Below are positions 38,401 to 53,400 of a DNA stretch of 64,000 bases, piece by piece (the stretch's first letter is position 1; each line of letters begins with the position of its first letter). The position numbers and the translations under genes were made by a program. The stretch is from Unio delphinus (Eukaryota; Mollusca; Bivalvia; Unionida; Unionidae), in assembly GCA_029339505.1 (NCBI GenBank), contig JAQISU010000041.1:7511001-7575000 (forward strand), in the 5' to 3' direction. The notes beneath the pieces were generated by a model, which saw only the letters and a program-made list of their open reading frames with translations, was not told the DNA's origin and did no database searches.

Positions 38401-41400
38401 TAAGATTTTACAACCAACAAACCTGATAATTACAAATGGCCACTGTAGCGAGTATCTACTGCCAAGAGATTAATGCAGAAAACAGTGCAACTCTGCCTTC
38501 CATGAGCCTGCCAATATCAACAGTTTATCCACTAGTGGTACAAAATTGAGTCGAAAACCTCTTGGTCTCAGAATGGGGGGTCAGATGAGAAAAACCAAGC
38601 TTTAAGTCAAATTAAAATGTGGGGGTCTCTGAAGAGCAAATGATGGTAAAGAGAAATACTGACCAACCACCTCCAGGTATCACAATTACTTTTGCATCTG
38701 CAAATAACCTGGATGAAAGCTAGTTCTTGTTCCAACTAATCAAAGATTAAGGCTGTTAATATACAACAACAACCTGGTCTAGGAGTGAGATGAGGCCTGG
38801 TTACTTGAGTGACAGCATTGCAATCTTTACTGGACTTGCCACAAGTCAAACTTCAATCATCTGTGTACTTTCTATTGTATTTGAACAACAATTGTTGGTA
38901 AGTACATGTACCTCTGAATCAAAACGCTTGGTCAAGCTTAAAATTGTACTTTTAAATGAAATACTTTCCACCATCTTCAACATTTCAAAATCAAGTGCAA
39001 GGCCTGCAGTTACTACTGTATTTTGGATCAATAAATTTGTACCTCTTCATATTGTTTTTCAAAACATGTCATAACAGTTATTTTGGAAATTAAAAGACTG
39101 CTTGCTCAGTACCACTTTGAAAATAATAAAAACTTTCCCCTTGTATTCATTTGTAACTGAAAGAGAAACAACTTCCATTTTCAAAGGTGTTCAGACTTGT
39201 TCACAAGGGCTGACATATTTACAAGGGTAGAAAAATCCACTGCCCAAGAGTCCAGGACAATTAAAGAATGCTGGGCAATCATGTTTTCAATTGCTAGCAG
39301 GTAATGTATTGCTGCAATTAAACTGAGCTTTTTAATTTGTATGTACAATGCAGGTATCAAGTCTGATTCCCATTATGAAGGCTACTTACAGGATCACATC
39401 TGTACAGAGGCTCACAATACTTCTCCAGTGTGTACAGATACTTCACATTGTCCTTGGCTTCATTAGCACTGTCTGTGATCCTCTTGTCCAGTTCTTTCCA
39501 TTTCTATCAATGTCAACAAAGTGGATATGTAAGAGAAAGATTAGATCAACCTGAAATTTTGACATTATTTTTGTTTACAAAACTGCCTAAAAGCATTCAC
39601 CTGCTTTTTAACCATGTTATCTAAGATAATAATCTTTCTTAGCTACAGAGATCTTGATTTCCATCCACACTTTAATAACATACAGTTTGAGATGAACTGA
39701 TGGTCCATGTAATACCAAGAGAAAAAAGTCCTTCATCTGAAACAAACAGATCATCTGAAAAACTCTACAGCTATGTACTAGATGTGCATTTGACAAGCAA
39801 AAACATCAAGAGGGATTCTTTTGGAATTCTGCACTGTCAAAAGGTCAAGTAATATAAACAACAGCATGTACAAAAGAAAAAACTTCCTACAACAGTTTGA
39901 TACAACTTATAAAACACTCTTTGACAGGAATATCTTTACAGCTCTCATGTTTTATTTCCAAATTTCCACACACTAATTTGTCTGATAGCTGCTAAACTTA
40001 TTAAACCCTGCTGCCACTATAACTTGTCGTACTTTACCAACCTCATCTCCCACATGCATTTAAACATGGCTCAGTTTACTTAGCTTGTATCTCGGACACT
40101 GAGCCTTAGTGGCAGTATTAGTTACGGCCTATATTCTGCACAACAAGTTAAATCAGCGCAAACCATTTCAATAAAATTTTAGCTTACATAGAGTGAAAAT
40201 TGCTTAACAAAAGAAAAAATATTGACTTTGATGGCAACAGAAATAGTGGAAATATTTAGATTTGAAAATGATGCAAAATATTGAAAATAAACTGGGATAA
40301 ACGTTTACTTGATAGACTCTGATGTAGTATTCACACATGGTTAAGTTTGCAAGAGAGCTGGCAAATGGAATAAATGTGCACATAAAACAGAATTAATTTC
40401 ATATATTGATACAGTCCTACCCGTTTATCTCGACATCCTCGGGACCGAGGAAATATTGTCGAGATAAGCGAATGTCGAGATAAGTGTTGGGGGGGGTCTG
40501 CAAAAAAAAAATGTAAGTTAAATTCTTCAGTAAGGGGTAACCGGTCATCAGTGAGTAGTATTTACACTTTGAAAAAAAAACAATGTAAATTTTTAGTATG
40601 TGGGACAAAACTAGAGTGAAATACACTTGTATATTGACAAATAACATTTTGGTTACCTTTGTGTAATAAAGTCCACAATAAAATATTGCATCGGTCAAAT
40701 CCTGATATGAAAAACATGAGAGATTCAATGTCAGCATTAGCACGTGTTTGTCTAGTTGTTAGTTGCATGCTTAAATCAGCCTAGATATCGGTCAGTCTGT
40801 TCCCATGTTATTGAGGGTACCAAGGGGATATCACAGGGAAATGAAAAACTGTCAACAGTACATGTATTCTCCACAAATACTTTTGTATCCGATGTTATGA
40901 CGAACATTAAAGCGACTGCACCAACCACTTGTTGCAGCGAAGTTCTTCACACTAAGCTTTTACGATAATGCTTAATTGAACCGTGAACCGTTTAGATGCT
41001 TCCTCCACGTCTTCAAATGTACCAGTCTTGCTTCTTCCTTAGGGGAGCGCAGTTACCTTCAACTTTGCAGCTTTCATCCTTCCTGGACGTGTTAATTTTA
41101 AATGAAAAAAATTTCACAGACCTCTTTGCGAGATGTTCATCCCTTAACTTCATTAACAGCCAGATATTTAGTTTCCAAAGACTGTAAATTTAATTTGCGT
41201 TTTACCCTTCTGTCGGTAGCCATCGTAAATGTAAATAAAATTAAAAACGAAACTTTCACAGCAAAAATCACTGATCACTTTCAAAGTCTCGGAAACGTGT
41301 AATCCGTATTTTCACTCAATTTTTATATATGGGATTCAGAAAATCACGTATACAGGAGTCCTCTGTACGCATCAATTTCCTGGACGGCAAATTTAAGGGC

Positions 41401-44400
41401 TTGCTAGTCCTGCTTCGACCACCTGCTGATTGGGAAATTGTGTTCATCAATTGATCCTTTTCACTGTGCTGATATATTTACAATCAGAAAATTCAGTGGT
41501 TGAAAGACCCACAGATGTACATGCTGTCATTGTAAGAGTACATTTGAATAACATGATTCACAAGCTAGGCGGCAAGATCAAAGACTTAACTAGCTGGAGA
41601 GTGGTGAGAAAACGTGCTGCTATGGGTTTGTTTGTTTTTTTCATCCGACCGCGACATTAAAGCCTGGCGGCAAGATCAACTAATTGTTGAACAAAGTATT
41701 GGTCTTAATTGGCAGCTTGTCGACATAAACGTTTTGAAAACAAAGGATTTGTTCAAGCTGGGACCAAGGGCTTCTGTCGACATATACATTTTTCTTTTAT
41801 CTCGACGTCGACATAGGCATGACAATTTGATAGTAATAGTAGACCATGGGACCGGGACTTTGCTTTTTTGTCGACATAGGCGGCTTGTCGGGATAAGCGA
41901 TTTCGATATAAACGGGTAGAACTGTAGTGTTAATTATTCAGTGTGAATTCATAGAGAAGCAAATTGGCAAGTAAATCATTTATTTTTACCTTTATGCACA
42001 AGTGTTCTTTCTGCATGCAGCATGAAATTGATATCATTATGTACATAATTTTATTGAGAACTGCTGTACCAAATTTTGATTTAATTCAAGGAACATAAAT
42101 AAAAAAAGAACAAATTTATTGCTAATAGGCCCCTCTCTATAAATATGCATGCCATGTGCAGTCAGCAAGTGTCAGGGATACCGGCAATGGCAAGGCTAAC
42201 ACTGCTCTAGGTGATCTCTCTGTAAGTATGCTCTAGGGGAATGTCTAGCTGTTTGGCTCAGGGGCTAATGAGTTAAAGGGACATATTTGTTTATCAACTT
42301 CGTTGTTTTATATTCTACCTTCATAACCTTTGATTTGGCAATGTGAATGATGTTGATGACAGTCCTACACTTAAGGCTCTTTATCTGGTCCAGTAAGGCA
42401 TTGAACCGTGCCATCAGTTGTCTCCAATGATCTAGTTCTGCAAAAGGCCCTGTGTCGTCAGCCTCTTTACGCATCTGGTCACTTTCTGCCAAAATCTACA
42501 ACAATATGCAAGAGAAAATGGATAGATCAATAAATGCTGCATGCTATTTTTAGCCTTTAAGAATTTGTAAATAAATTTCCACCAGCAAAATATTCAATCT
42601 CCAATCCAATTGCTGAAGCAGCACACAGTAAAGGCTGACTTCATTTTCACTATTGATTTTCACTGCTTACCTTTTTCAGGATGCCAAGTCTCCGATTGAA
42701 AATCAAAATGCCCTCCTCCAATTAGTAATTGGAAGTTCAAAATATAGTCTGTGCAAAGGGATGGGGGGCACTATCAGGATGAGCCAAGACATGGCTGTAA
42801 AGGATAACCTATGAAATCATTTTTATACAGTTGGCATAAGCATACAGGCAATCCTACTTCCAACTGAGAGCATCCAATACCCAGACCTTCTAATCTGGCA
42901 CTGGACAGACAAAGTGAGAACTAGTTTCAGTCTATTTGTAAACAATCCCAATATTGGACTCCACATTTTAGAGTGTGCCTGTGCTATGTACTGGTGCAGA
43001 GACCATTCTACCATAAAGCCCCATCTGGATAAGATGTTCACTGGGATATTCCTTTCACCTGGATTATGCCAGAGAGTGACTTCATCTAAGACTGCTCAAA
43101 AGAGGTGGTTCTAGACTCCCACACAAAGACAAAGAGCATGTGAACATCCTTGACAATTTAAATATGATACTGCTGTTATGTTTTCTCAGGCGAACAAACC
43201 ACATTGCCCATGATAAACCCCTGTAGGGTTATAAATACTCCCCCAATTTACAGGTTGTCCCTTCTGCATTAAGACCAAAGTCCCTGCAAAACTACCCCTC
43301 CCTCATCTGGTTCCAGGTCAGCACCCTCTCTCAAATCTGTTGCATCTATATACAGAAAGTGGGGTTCATGGTTTTCAGGCATATTAAACATTAAATCAAT
43401 GAGCAACCATGTAGTCTGAAAAATGCTCATTCTTGCCAGGCATCTCCATACAAGTTTTATCAGTCCAATATCAAAATTTTACTAGTTCTTGCCATAAGAA
43501 CTGTCATCTTGTGACCACAGAAAAAGAATCTGTCTCAAATTTCATAAAAATACTCTCTACTGTTGGCACCATTTAAATGTTCAAGGTCTACCATTTTCTC
43601 TCTGGGAAAAATGTGCTCGAGACATGAGATAACAATTCTATGGTTTCAGAAAGGTTTTAAGAATTGATTCAAGACAGCCATATGAGAATTTTTTTTTTTA
43701 ACTCATGAACATAACAAAAGTCTAAGAATAAATATATGCATCAAATATGTTAACACATTTCAAAGTGATTTTGGATTAGTAGAGATAACAAGGAACTGTC
43801 TAACAGACACCACACAAAAGATGATGGACAATGGGCAATGGAAATCAGTGTACAGATCCTGCACCATCATATAAGCTCTTGACATAAAAAGAAATCACAT
43901 AATGCATACACAAGAGAATATTACTAAAAAGCCGTTATCTAAGCAGCATTAATAGTGCTCATGCTTTCTGCCTATACACATACATTAATAAGTGTTGCCA
44001 TTCCCTCTAATCCGCCACATAGGGATGGATATGTTTCTAAGCTGCTGTGCACATGAAGAGTTTAACCAATCATTTTCAGAAGTCTCTAGTTTGTATATTA
44101 AATGGTACAGTTGCATGAGTATATACGCGCACATCTGAACCAGGATAACATCCCCACCATTTCTTCCTAAAGCGCAAGAAAAATGTATTGCATGTATTAC
44201 AATAAACCCACAGCAAGTTACTACTCTGAGATATTGGCTTACTTGCTCAATCTGTCTGCACCACTTTGTGGCAAGAACTTCCATGTCAGCAACAACATCT
44301 GGATTTGAAGCCAACTGGATACACTGTGAAATGTTCATAGTTGGTTCATTCAAAACAACTCTCTCACTGGTACTCTCTTCCAACATGATGCCTTCCCTTG

Positions 44401-47400
44401 CATAGGCCTGAGCACCTGAAAAAGGTTAGTCTTATATATATATATATGACTTGCAACAACTCTGCGAGAATAGAATTTACAAGTAACTGACCTGATCCTT
44501 ACAAATACTGTACTTCAGAAAAGAAAATGTCCACTTGCTCATAACTGAAGTAATTCAAGATATAAAACCAAAAAGTTATACAAATGACATGAGACAGCAA
44601 ATTTTATAGTAATTTATACTTTTCCACAATACTTATCCAATTAAATTCCCATAAAATTGTTACCTCCGGGATCCAGCCCTACTAAAAGATGAACATTTGT
44701 CCATTTTGTCCAGATCATAAATGACAAAAACTCTTGCACATTACCTTCCCTTGCTACCTGTAGGTATGAAGAGTTTTAGGCTCAGTGAACTAACCAGTGA
44801 GGATGCTCACATAGTGGGGTGGTATGGAGAATCTTCAAAAAAAAGTGTGGAGGTAAGTATTGTCAGAGAAAATTTTACTTTAAGATATGCTTTTTCCTTT
44901 GAATAAATTATCAAATTACAATAACATCAGCAGAATGAATAATAAGTGGAAAGGATGCTGAGGATCCTATCTATACTCTGGTATCCTTGTAGGGAAGATT
45001 GGATTCCCTATGTGAACAACCCTTGATCCTCCTTAGCAATATAGCCTATAGTCATGTTATGCATGACCACTCTATCAGGTGATGATTACTGAAATCTTAC
45101 CATCAAAATTCACAGGCAAAACCAACAAAGCTAAGGCCTGTATTGGATTAATTAGGACTAGTTGTCATCTGGGCCACAGCCACTGGATCCACCAAAGTCG
45201 GATCTTGTCTATGCAAAGTTAAATTCCCTGAGCAGGCTCACTGCATGCCAGTCAACAACTTCTATGATGTCTTGGATCAAAACATTATGTTCAAATGTGA
45301 GGCTCACAGAGATCACTCTAATATCATGACCTGAAATCCTCATCAGTTGACTTTGATCATTTGAGACATCAAAATATGCTAAGCATGTAACTCACTTAAG
45401 CCATAAAGACAGGGCTTAAAAGGTGATACCTCATTTTCCACCTTCATAGAGTGAAAGAGTCTTTTCCAGTTGCCATGACTTGTGTCTGTAAACTTCAAGT
45501 AGTGCATGAGAGCATGGACAGGATCTTGGATAGCCACAGTTCTTACCTTATCTTACAACACAATGGAGTACATGGCAACACTTATTGCCCACTGACTGTA
45601 ACCAATTACTGACCATGAAGCCTGGTTACATCTTAATGATAACTGACCAAATATCCATTAGGTCTTCTACAATTAGTATATGTCATGCACAATTTTGACA
45701 AGAAGAATTGTCTTTAGACAGCAAATGATACTCTTCTTATAAAACTCTGATTTTGGTTTAGGTATATATATATAAATTGTTTGAGATGGACCATAGTTAA
45801 AACACATGTACATTTTCAACAAATTCAAAGTTACAATTGTGCTAATTATGAGACAATCCATCAAAGGATTTATCAACTAGTAAACCCTTTAAAAAATGAG
45901 TTCTCTGCTGAAAAGGAAGCCACTTTAGGGTTTTAAAAAGATTTGTTGATGGTGTACAGTAAAACATGTCTTGAAAGACCACCCCTTCTGCCAAAAAATA
46001 ATGCTCTCTCAAAACAGGTGGTCTCTCATAACTGGTCATAAAACATTATATAATGAATAAATATGTGCATGGAGATTCTGGTATCACAAGACAGTTGGTC
46101 TCTCATAGCAGTGGTCTCTCAAGACAGGTTTTACTGTATGTAGATCAACATCAAGAATAACTCAAGCTACTCATTTTTTTTTTCATTTCAGTAATCTGTC
46201 CAGATTTTCTTAACCACTATTATCTCAGATAGAACAATAATATTTGAGGAGTGGCATGACATATACATTGTCAAATATCTTTCTCTGTTACTAAGGCAGA
46301 CAAGATTGTATACTGTTAATGAGATAATTTAGTGAGTTAACTTTTATAATGACCTGATCATCCAAAGTAAAACAAAAGTTGACTGAAAGGGCATGCAACT
46401 CATTCACCATGCAAGCCGCAAGCCAACGCTAAAGGTACAGTATAAGGAATTGGATTTTGTATGATAATAGGTTCAGAGAGCTCCAGGTTAATAACACAAC
46501 CCTGTCTGGACAAATTATCGGCCACAACATGGTATCTGCCAAGACTATCTATTTTGCTCATTGATTTTAAGTTGGTACTACAAACAAAGCCACTACCAAA
46601 CCAGCACGCATAGGTCTGCAAGTTGGTGCCCTGATTTTTGAGGTGGTAAGTCACTATGAAGTTGATCTTTCTAAGAGTTGAAAGAGATTCATCACAGCTT
46701 TCATTTCTAGAAGGTTGATGTGGCCTGGTCCTCATATGCCACAGACCAAAACGAAGACTGGCAGCATGTGGGCACCCCAACCTTACATCCTGGCATCTGT
46801 GCACACTATCATTCATTGTTGGGGTCTCTAAAGAGGAATTCCTGTCTTGAGCCAACCATATTCTTACCACCAACTCAGGAATATTCATACTTCATTTGTG
46901 ATAATGGCCTTGTGCCAAAGTGGACTAGAAAGGGGGCACCGTTGAGCCTGGAAATCAATTGATCATGGGCTTAAATAAATGTGGCCCAGCATAAACAGAT
47001 CTGCTGTCAGATTGAATAATCTGGAGAGGCACAAAGAAATCTCTCAATGAAATGTAAGTCCTGTTACAAACAGACTATGGGTTAAACAATCAATAGGATG
47101 CAGACATGTGGGAGAGATGTACAAGATTAAGATAGGCTATAAACTCCAAAACAGGTTGACAAAACACTGATATAAATTAATATATAAATTCGATAGTCAG
47201 TGGGTTGACAATTCACTAAAGACACCCCGAATAAACAGAGGGCACAAAAGAAAGGGTGTTTGTAAACAGTTGAAATTCAACATAACAAATGATACTGTCT
47301 TGCATCATGAGATCTAAGATGACTAATTGCGATAAAGTTATAAATTTCACAAAATATCTTCCAAATTCAAAACAATGTATACCACCTGTTTGTGAATCAA

Positions 47401-50400
47401 TAAATAATAAATCCAAATTTTCAACTGATTGCTTGAATATCATACAAAATACTTATTTTTAAAGAAAGGTTTATTTAGTACTGCACTGTATATGAAAATG
47501 AAGTTTAAAAACCTGCGACAAATATTGGTGGCAAGGGGAAATAATTGACAAGAGTTAATGCCCTTCATAATAATAGAGACATAAAATATGAATTTTCATA
47601 TTTGACAAGGGGTGGATTCAGGAGGTAGCAGGCTTATATTTCCAATGTAATCTAAGGATGTATTCAAAGAAGAAATATAGTTTCCAGATCTCCAGACTTA
47701 ACAAGCTCAGACATTCAGTTGAATGGTATTTCATTACAATGAGTTGATCTCACTTTACTGCAGAGCCTATCTATGACAATGATAATATAAGCTTATGGCA
47801 GAGAAAAATGATTGGGATTCGGTAGAGGCAGGGTAACAGGCTTAGCCAATCAGATACATCACCTCAAAATGTATGTGTATATTATTTTCCTAATCAAACT
47901 CATCCAGTATCATGAAAAAGACTACTTAGCAAGTTTGATAAAATCTAATCAGAAATATAGTTGCCATAATATTGCTCACAGGCTTAGTCAATCAGACACA
48001 AGATTACATTAAATAATATGCACGATTTTTGCTCATAACTTCACTGAACTAATGTCTTCAGAGCATAGGCCTATTTACCATGTTAAAAAAAATATCCTAA
48101 CACAACTTAAGTTGCAAGACTGGAAATAAATCACATAATAAATAAATCAAAAGGTATCAGTCAAAATGAATTATATTCATCATCTGAATTGTCCAAGATC
48201 TTCAAGATATAGGATATATTCCAAACTTGGTCAAAACCATATCACCAAATATGGTTTCCCAAGTGGAAAACAATCTCATCCAGATAAATGCAAGATTACA
48301 TTTTTTATATGCAGGGATCCCACTCACTCTTGAACCCATCTTGATAGATGGCCCATATTTTTCAAGTTCAATCCAAATTGGATCAAGCCTATCACTTCCT
48401 AAGTAGTAACAAGATCAGCCAATCAGATACAGAAATGTAACAAGATGTAAGATTACCTATGCATTATTAGCTTGTTTATTATTAAAATCATCAGAAATCT
48501 TAATAATGTAGGTATATAAGTCTTACCAAACTCAGATCAGAACCCATCTGAGATTTTGATAATACAAAATCCATATTCCAGAGTGGTCACAACCAACAGT
48601 TGACATACAGATGATGCACAACACATAACAAATGACAAAAGGATGACACATGACACACAAGTGAGACAACGCCTTCAGGACAGGCAAAAAATCTATCCCA
48701 ATAAAAGAAGTATGAAACCACATTAATCCAGATACCATTGTTCATGGTCCTTTAATATAAATTAAGAGTCAAAATAAATCACTTTGAGAAAAATAAAAAT
48801 CTTTGAATGTCATATTATCTGCCCACGCCATGTTGAATGGTCCTGTATGCAGACAAAACATGAAGGGCATTGTTGATTCTAGAGACTACTGACCAACAGG
48901 TCTCCTTGACCTGGATCTTTGATCAAATTATGTGCTCTACATAAACTTTGGTCAAGATAAATTGTCAAAAATTAAAGTTAAAAATAGGTATTTTTCTTCT
49001 GTCAAATAATGACGCTGACCTCTGATGCCAAAATCAATTCGTTTCTCTTACCCAATGTGGTCACGGTACAAAGTAGAGAACTGAAATTTATCAGCAGAAC
49101 CTATTTTTCTTCATTCAATCACTGTGACCATGTCCTATCACCTTTCTGTCCTAATATTTATAGCATGCTCACAGAACAATGAAATATTTTAAATGAGTTT
49201 GCATGGACCTCCAAATATTTCAAGAAGTATTTTCTCTTAGATAAATGTACCTTTCTCAAAGGTACTCTTAACTGTCAATGCTGTGCATCAGTGACCATGA
49301 CCCTTAAACCGTGAAACTGATAAACTTCTTCCTTATCCGAATTGCAAGCCATCTAATAAGTTTGAAAACTAGCTGTTGCAGATGCCACAACATAATACAC
49401 TTCATCTAATAAGAAATATGCTCACACACAAAAAAAACATATTATAAAGGTGCTAGGTATTGCAGGTAAACCAGTTTACTGCTGTATATTTTTCTGTTGG
49501 TACATACATGTACTTTTTCACTGTATTGGTATCTCAGTAACTTCCATCAGTAAGGAATGTATAGAAATCACAGAAGAATCTTGTTCAGATTTTAATGATA
49601 TTAACTGTGTATTTTCATTATTCATGACAAAAGAGGTGATTTCTTTATTAAATGGTTGTTATCTGTCATAAATGGTTAATATTACAAACATAACTATATT
49701 TGCGATTTATTAATTCCATATGACACGTGTCACATGTGTCAAAGCTGTGGCCATATGGTATGTAATGAAACAAATTACAGACAAATCCAACTTTTAAAAA
49801 AATTTGAAAAGAAAACAAACAAAGAAAACCATGTCATGTTTAAGGTTCTTTTTTTACTAGCAAATGTAAATGTGGTAAGTCTATGTAATCCTTTGTAAGT
49901 CTATGAATCATCCCACAATTTTCAGTAGTGCAAGTATTTTTGGCCTGAACTTTACATAATTTCTCAAGTTCACTAAATATTTTCTTTTTTGATGAGTAAA
50001 TGTCTTTGATGTTTACAGGCCATCTCTGATAAATATCTATCCTGGGTGTTAGCATCTAACTCTTAAGTTTTCCTGAATATTTTATCAATAGTGCAGCTAC
50101 AAAATTATATGCTTCCATATAAACACTTCCTTTTTAATAGGCTCTCTAATGTCTGCACAATATCTTACACAGTATCAACCATAATGTCATCTTAATCATC
50201 CCACTTTTAAATGAGTTAACAGTTTTTAGATTGCAACTTGTACAACAATTAACATACATATAGCAAATTCATCTAATATAAGGTACTGGCCATTTAATAT
50301 TCAGGGAAGGTCTGTGATTTTCTTTGAAGCTGAAATATTTTCTTTTTTCTCAATATACTTAATATTTGTTTTTTAAAATAATATCATGGACATAATACAC

Positions 50401-53400
50401 TGAACTGTTGACACTCAATATATTTGGAGTATACTGTAGTAAGTACAGCTGACTACTGCAAGAAAGACTGTAACACTGTATACCATGGTATTTACAAACA
50501 TACTGTCCAAAACTTAAATCACCAACACACTATATTAGAGGACTGAATGGTAACTGTTGTATAACTTGCAATCTAATATCTTTAACTTAAGTGGATTGAT
50601 CAAGCTTATATTATAGCTGATACTGTGAAAGACATCATACTCACATTAAAAAACTAATTGCCACCTATCTACCAGCTACACTATTGGTATAATAGATAGA
50701 AAATAGCAATTATAGCATACTTTCCAACAGACAAGAAAATATTGGTGGACTTGAGAAAATGATGCCAAGTTCTGACAGGAAATGTGTGCTCCTGAAAATC
50801 ACAGGATGACTCATAGCCTTGCAAAGGAATACATATCCTTAACACATTTACATTTGTTACTAAATAACTAAAACAGTACATGGTCTTTGGTTTCTTTTTT
50901 TAAGCCAAAATTTTTCCACAAGTTGGATATGGCTCAAACATGTTTTACAACATTCCATCTGGCCATTGTGTATGCATACATGGCACCTTTCAAAAATGTG
51001 ATTAAAGGATCATAATTATATATCGACAAAACTACATGTGTTTTATTCCAAATGGACAGAAAAAACAAGTTTGATGTGGGACAGGAATACGTCAAGGCCA
51101 TCTGGCAAAGATTATGTTAATCCGCCGTATCAATCAAGTTCTTTTCCCGATACAGAACAAAACTCTTGTGTGGTTTTTAATTTATTGCATATCTCATGTT
51201 TAATCACACATTCTTTTCAAATACTGTAATGTGTACTTTTAAAAACATTAGTAACTTGGTGTTTTACGAAGATATTGTACAACCTTGGAAAAATCTCCAA
51301 ATGTACCAATGTGACTGGGGCTAGAACTAGATATTTTGTCATCAGTCAGTCTGCATTGCTGCGATGGTGATTTAATTAGTAGCTTTGAATGTTTCAAAAA
51401 TGTTGTATGATATGATTTGATTTAAACTACAGTCATAGGCAAGTGGTGGATTGTTGGTTACCTCTGATAGAACATAGGTTTTGAACCAGCAAGTGACCAT
51501 TCTTGTTATTTTGTCTCTTATTCAAAACAGCTGCTGCTCTCTGCAATATGTCTACATTTATGTTGCAACTTTTTTCAGTTTTATCCTCAGATTTACTAAA
51601 TAAATTCATTTCCTCAGTAATTTTAATAGACAAATTTGAAGTTCCTCCATTTAAACTTCCTCCTCAAAACATACAATTCCATATACTATATATTTTAAAC
51701 TCTGATTCTGAAATGAATTTTAGTTACATTTGATATTTTGCATGATTTTTTATCATCATTCCAAATATTATACAGGTGGACCATTAATTAATATTTAAAG
51801 TTTAAAAAGTAGCTCCAAGCTGCATGTTTCATATGGAATCACAGACAGAACATAAGTATTTAATACCAATCAGTCATGTAAGATAAAATGGGTATGTAAT
51901 AAAATTAAATTTGTGATATTCACTATTAATTTTGTGATATTTACAATCAGTTTATAAAAATAGTTAAATTGTTGAACTACCATCATGAATAATGAAAATA
52001 ATTTTAATATCACTTACATTGTACAAAAAAAGATTCCTCAGGAATTTCTGTACATTTCTTTAATGACTGAAAATACTGAGATACAAGTACAATGAACATG
52101 CACTGTAGTACAGACCACCAGAAAAAAATTCCATTGTAAACCAATAAACAATGCACCTCAAGTAGTAAGTATCATGGTACATTTAGAATAACCAAGCTAT
52201 AAAATTGTGGTTTCAAGTTCTAATATATCTGTACAAATCTATATTACCAACATCTGAAGAATGTAGTCAGGACAACATGCAATCTGGCTTCCTAACATAT
52301 AACTATATGAGCAATTCTGATAATAACAAACTTCTTATACAAGTATTACAATAAAGATTAATTATTCAATTTATAATGATAAGAAAGTACTAATGATTCA
52401 ATTGTAGTGATGGGAATCGGTCCGAAATTCATAATCGATAATTGGTTCCCTTTAACCAACTGATCATCGATTATAATCAGTCAATAAGAGCAAATTTTAA
52501 TTATTGTTACACAGTTATATCTTTGATCAAGAGTTCAATATGTTTATAAATGTACAGGAGTAATATCTTTTAATTACACATATATTTTAACCTGACAATA
52601 ATATTACATTGTGTGTTACTTTTTTTCTACAACTTTGTTAAATTAACACAACCTTTTATGGGTGATCAGTCAAATGTAACTGAAATACTGCTACAATCCT
52701 CCGAAATTCTTTCGTTCACATGTGATGTGTCCATAATTTAAAGTATAGAAGGACAGGTTTTTCTTGTCTGTCATTGTTTATAAATACTACAAAAGATGTT
52801 GCAATTTAACTGAAACAAATTAACAACTTAACAACTGACCATGTAATAATGACTATATGTTCCTGATTATGAATCATAAGGTTTTATATTTGTAGTTATG
52901 AAGGGATTAATAAATTTCAGGTCAACTTAAGTGGCTGCAAGTTTATAAACCTTTGTGCTTTGCATACATCTAAAAAGTAGTCTCCCTTTACACACAATCG
53001 ATTATGGAGTTCATAATCGATTATCTTATCAACCAACTGATAATCGATTATAATCGATAATCGGAACAATGCTATTCAATTGTATGAAATAGTTACATCA
53101 AAGGCAACAAACACATACTTCTTAGATAATTGACAAAGTTGTCAAAATTGTCCACAAATGATTTCTTGGTCTTTCTTCCAGGTGGCGAGTTCATCAATAC
53201 ACCCCAGTTCTGCAAACTCTGCAGACAGGGTTGATAAATCCGTGAAAAAACCTCTTCAAAAGTTGAAAGGATTCCATCCTTGGACTGCACATTGAAGAAA
53301 CCAAATAGAATCTCCTAAAAACAATAAACATACTAAATATTAGACATTAGCCTGTGCTTTCAGACCAATTATTATTATCAAATATAGTGTACTACATTAA

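Larger units (their letters stand above)
33593..39389 (-). other. Dynein intron between visible exons 5 and 6
   Basis: A 5.8-kb AT-rich intron. It has a short C run near 34303, a minus-strand SINE at 34985-35184 and a perfect 29-bp tandem duplication at 35733-35790. From 35800 to 39380 I recognise nothing else. Confidence 0.8.
44416..53118 (-). other. Dynein intron between visible exons 2 and 3
   Basis: An 8.7-kb intron. It holds a DIRS relic (45210-46860) with a 180-bp MITE inside (45957-46136) and an hAT-type element at its 5' edge (52405-53074). Between 47000 and 52390 I see only AT-rich DNA with loosely repeated phrases such as GGCTTAGCCAATCAGATACA near 47840, 47985 and 48415. Confidence 0.82.

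Noticed and set aside
46400..46888. 162-codon open frame as a host gene
   Set aside because: Its recognisable parts are RNase H blocks of a DIRS relic, neighbouring frames carry other parts, and a recombinase relic follows.
49840..50055. 71-codon minus-strand frame inside a dynein intron as an extra dynein exon
   Set aside because: The flanking exons (53119 end, 44415 start) already join in phase and in protein alignment, leaving no gap to fill. The frame has no dynein similarity.
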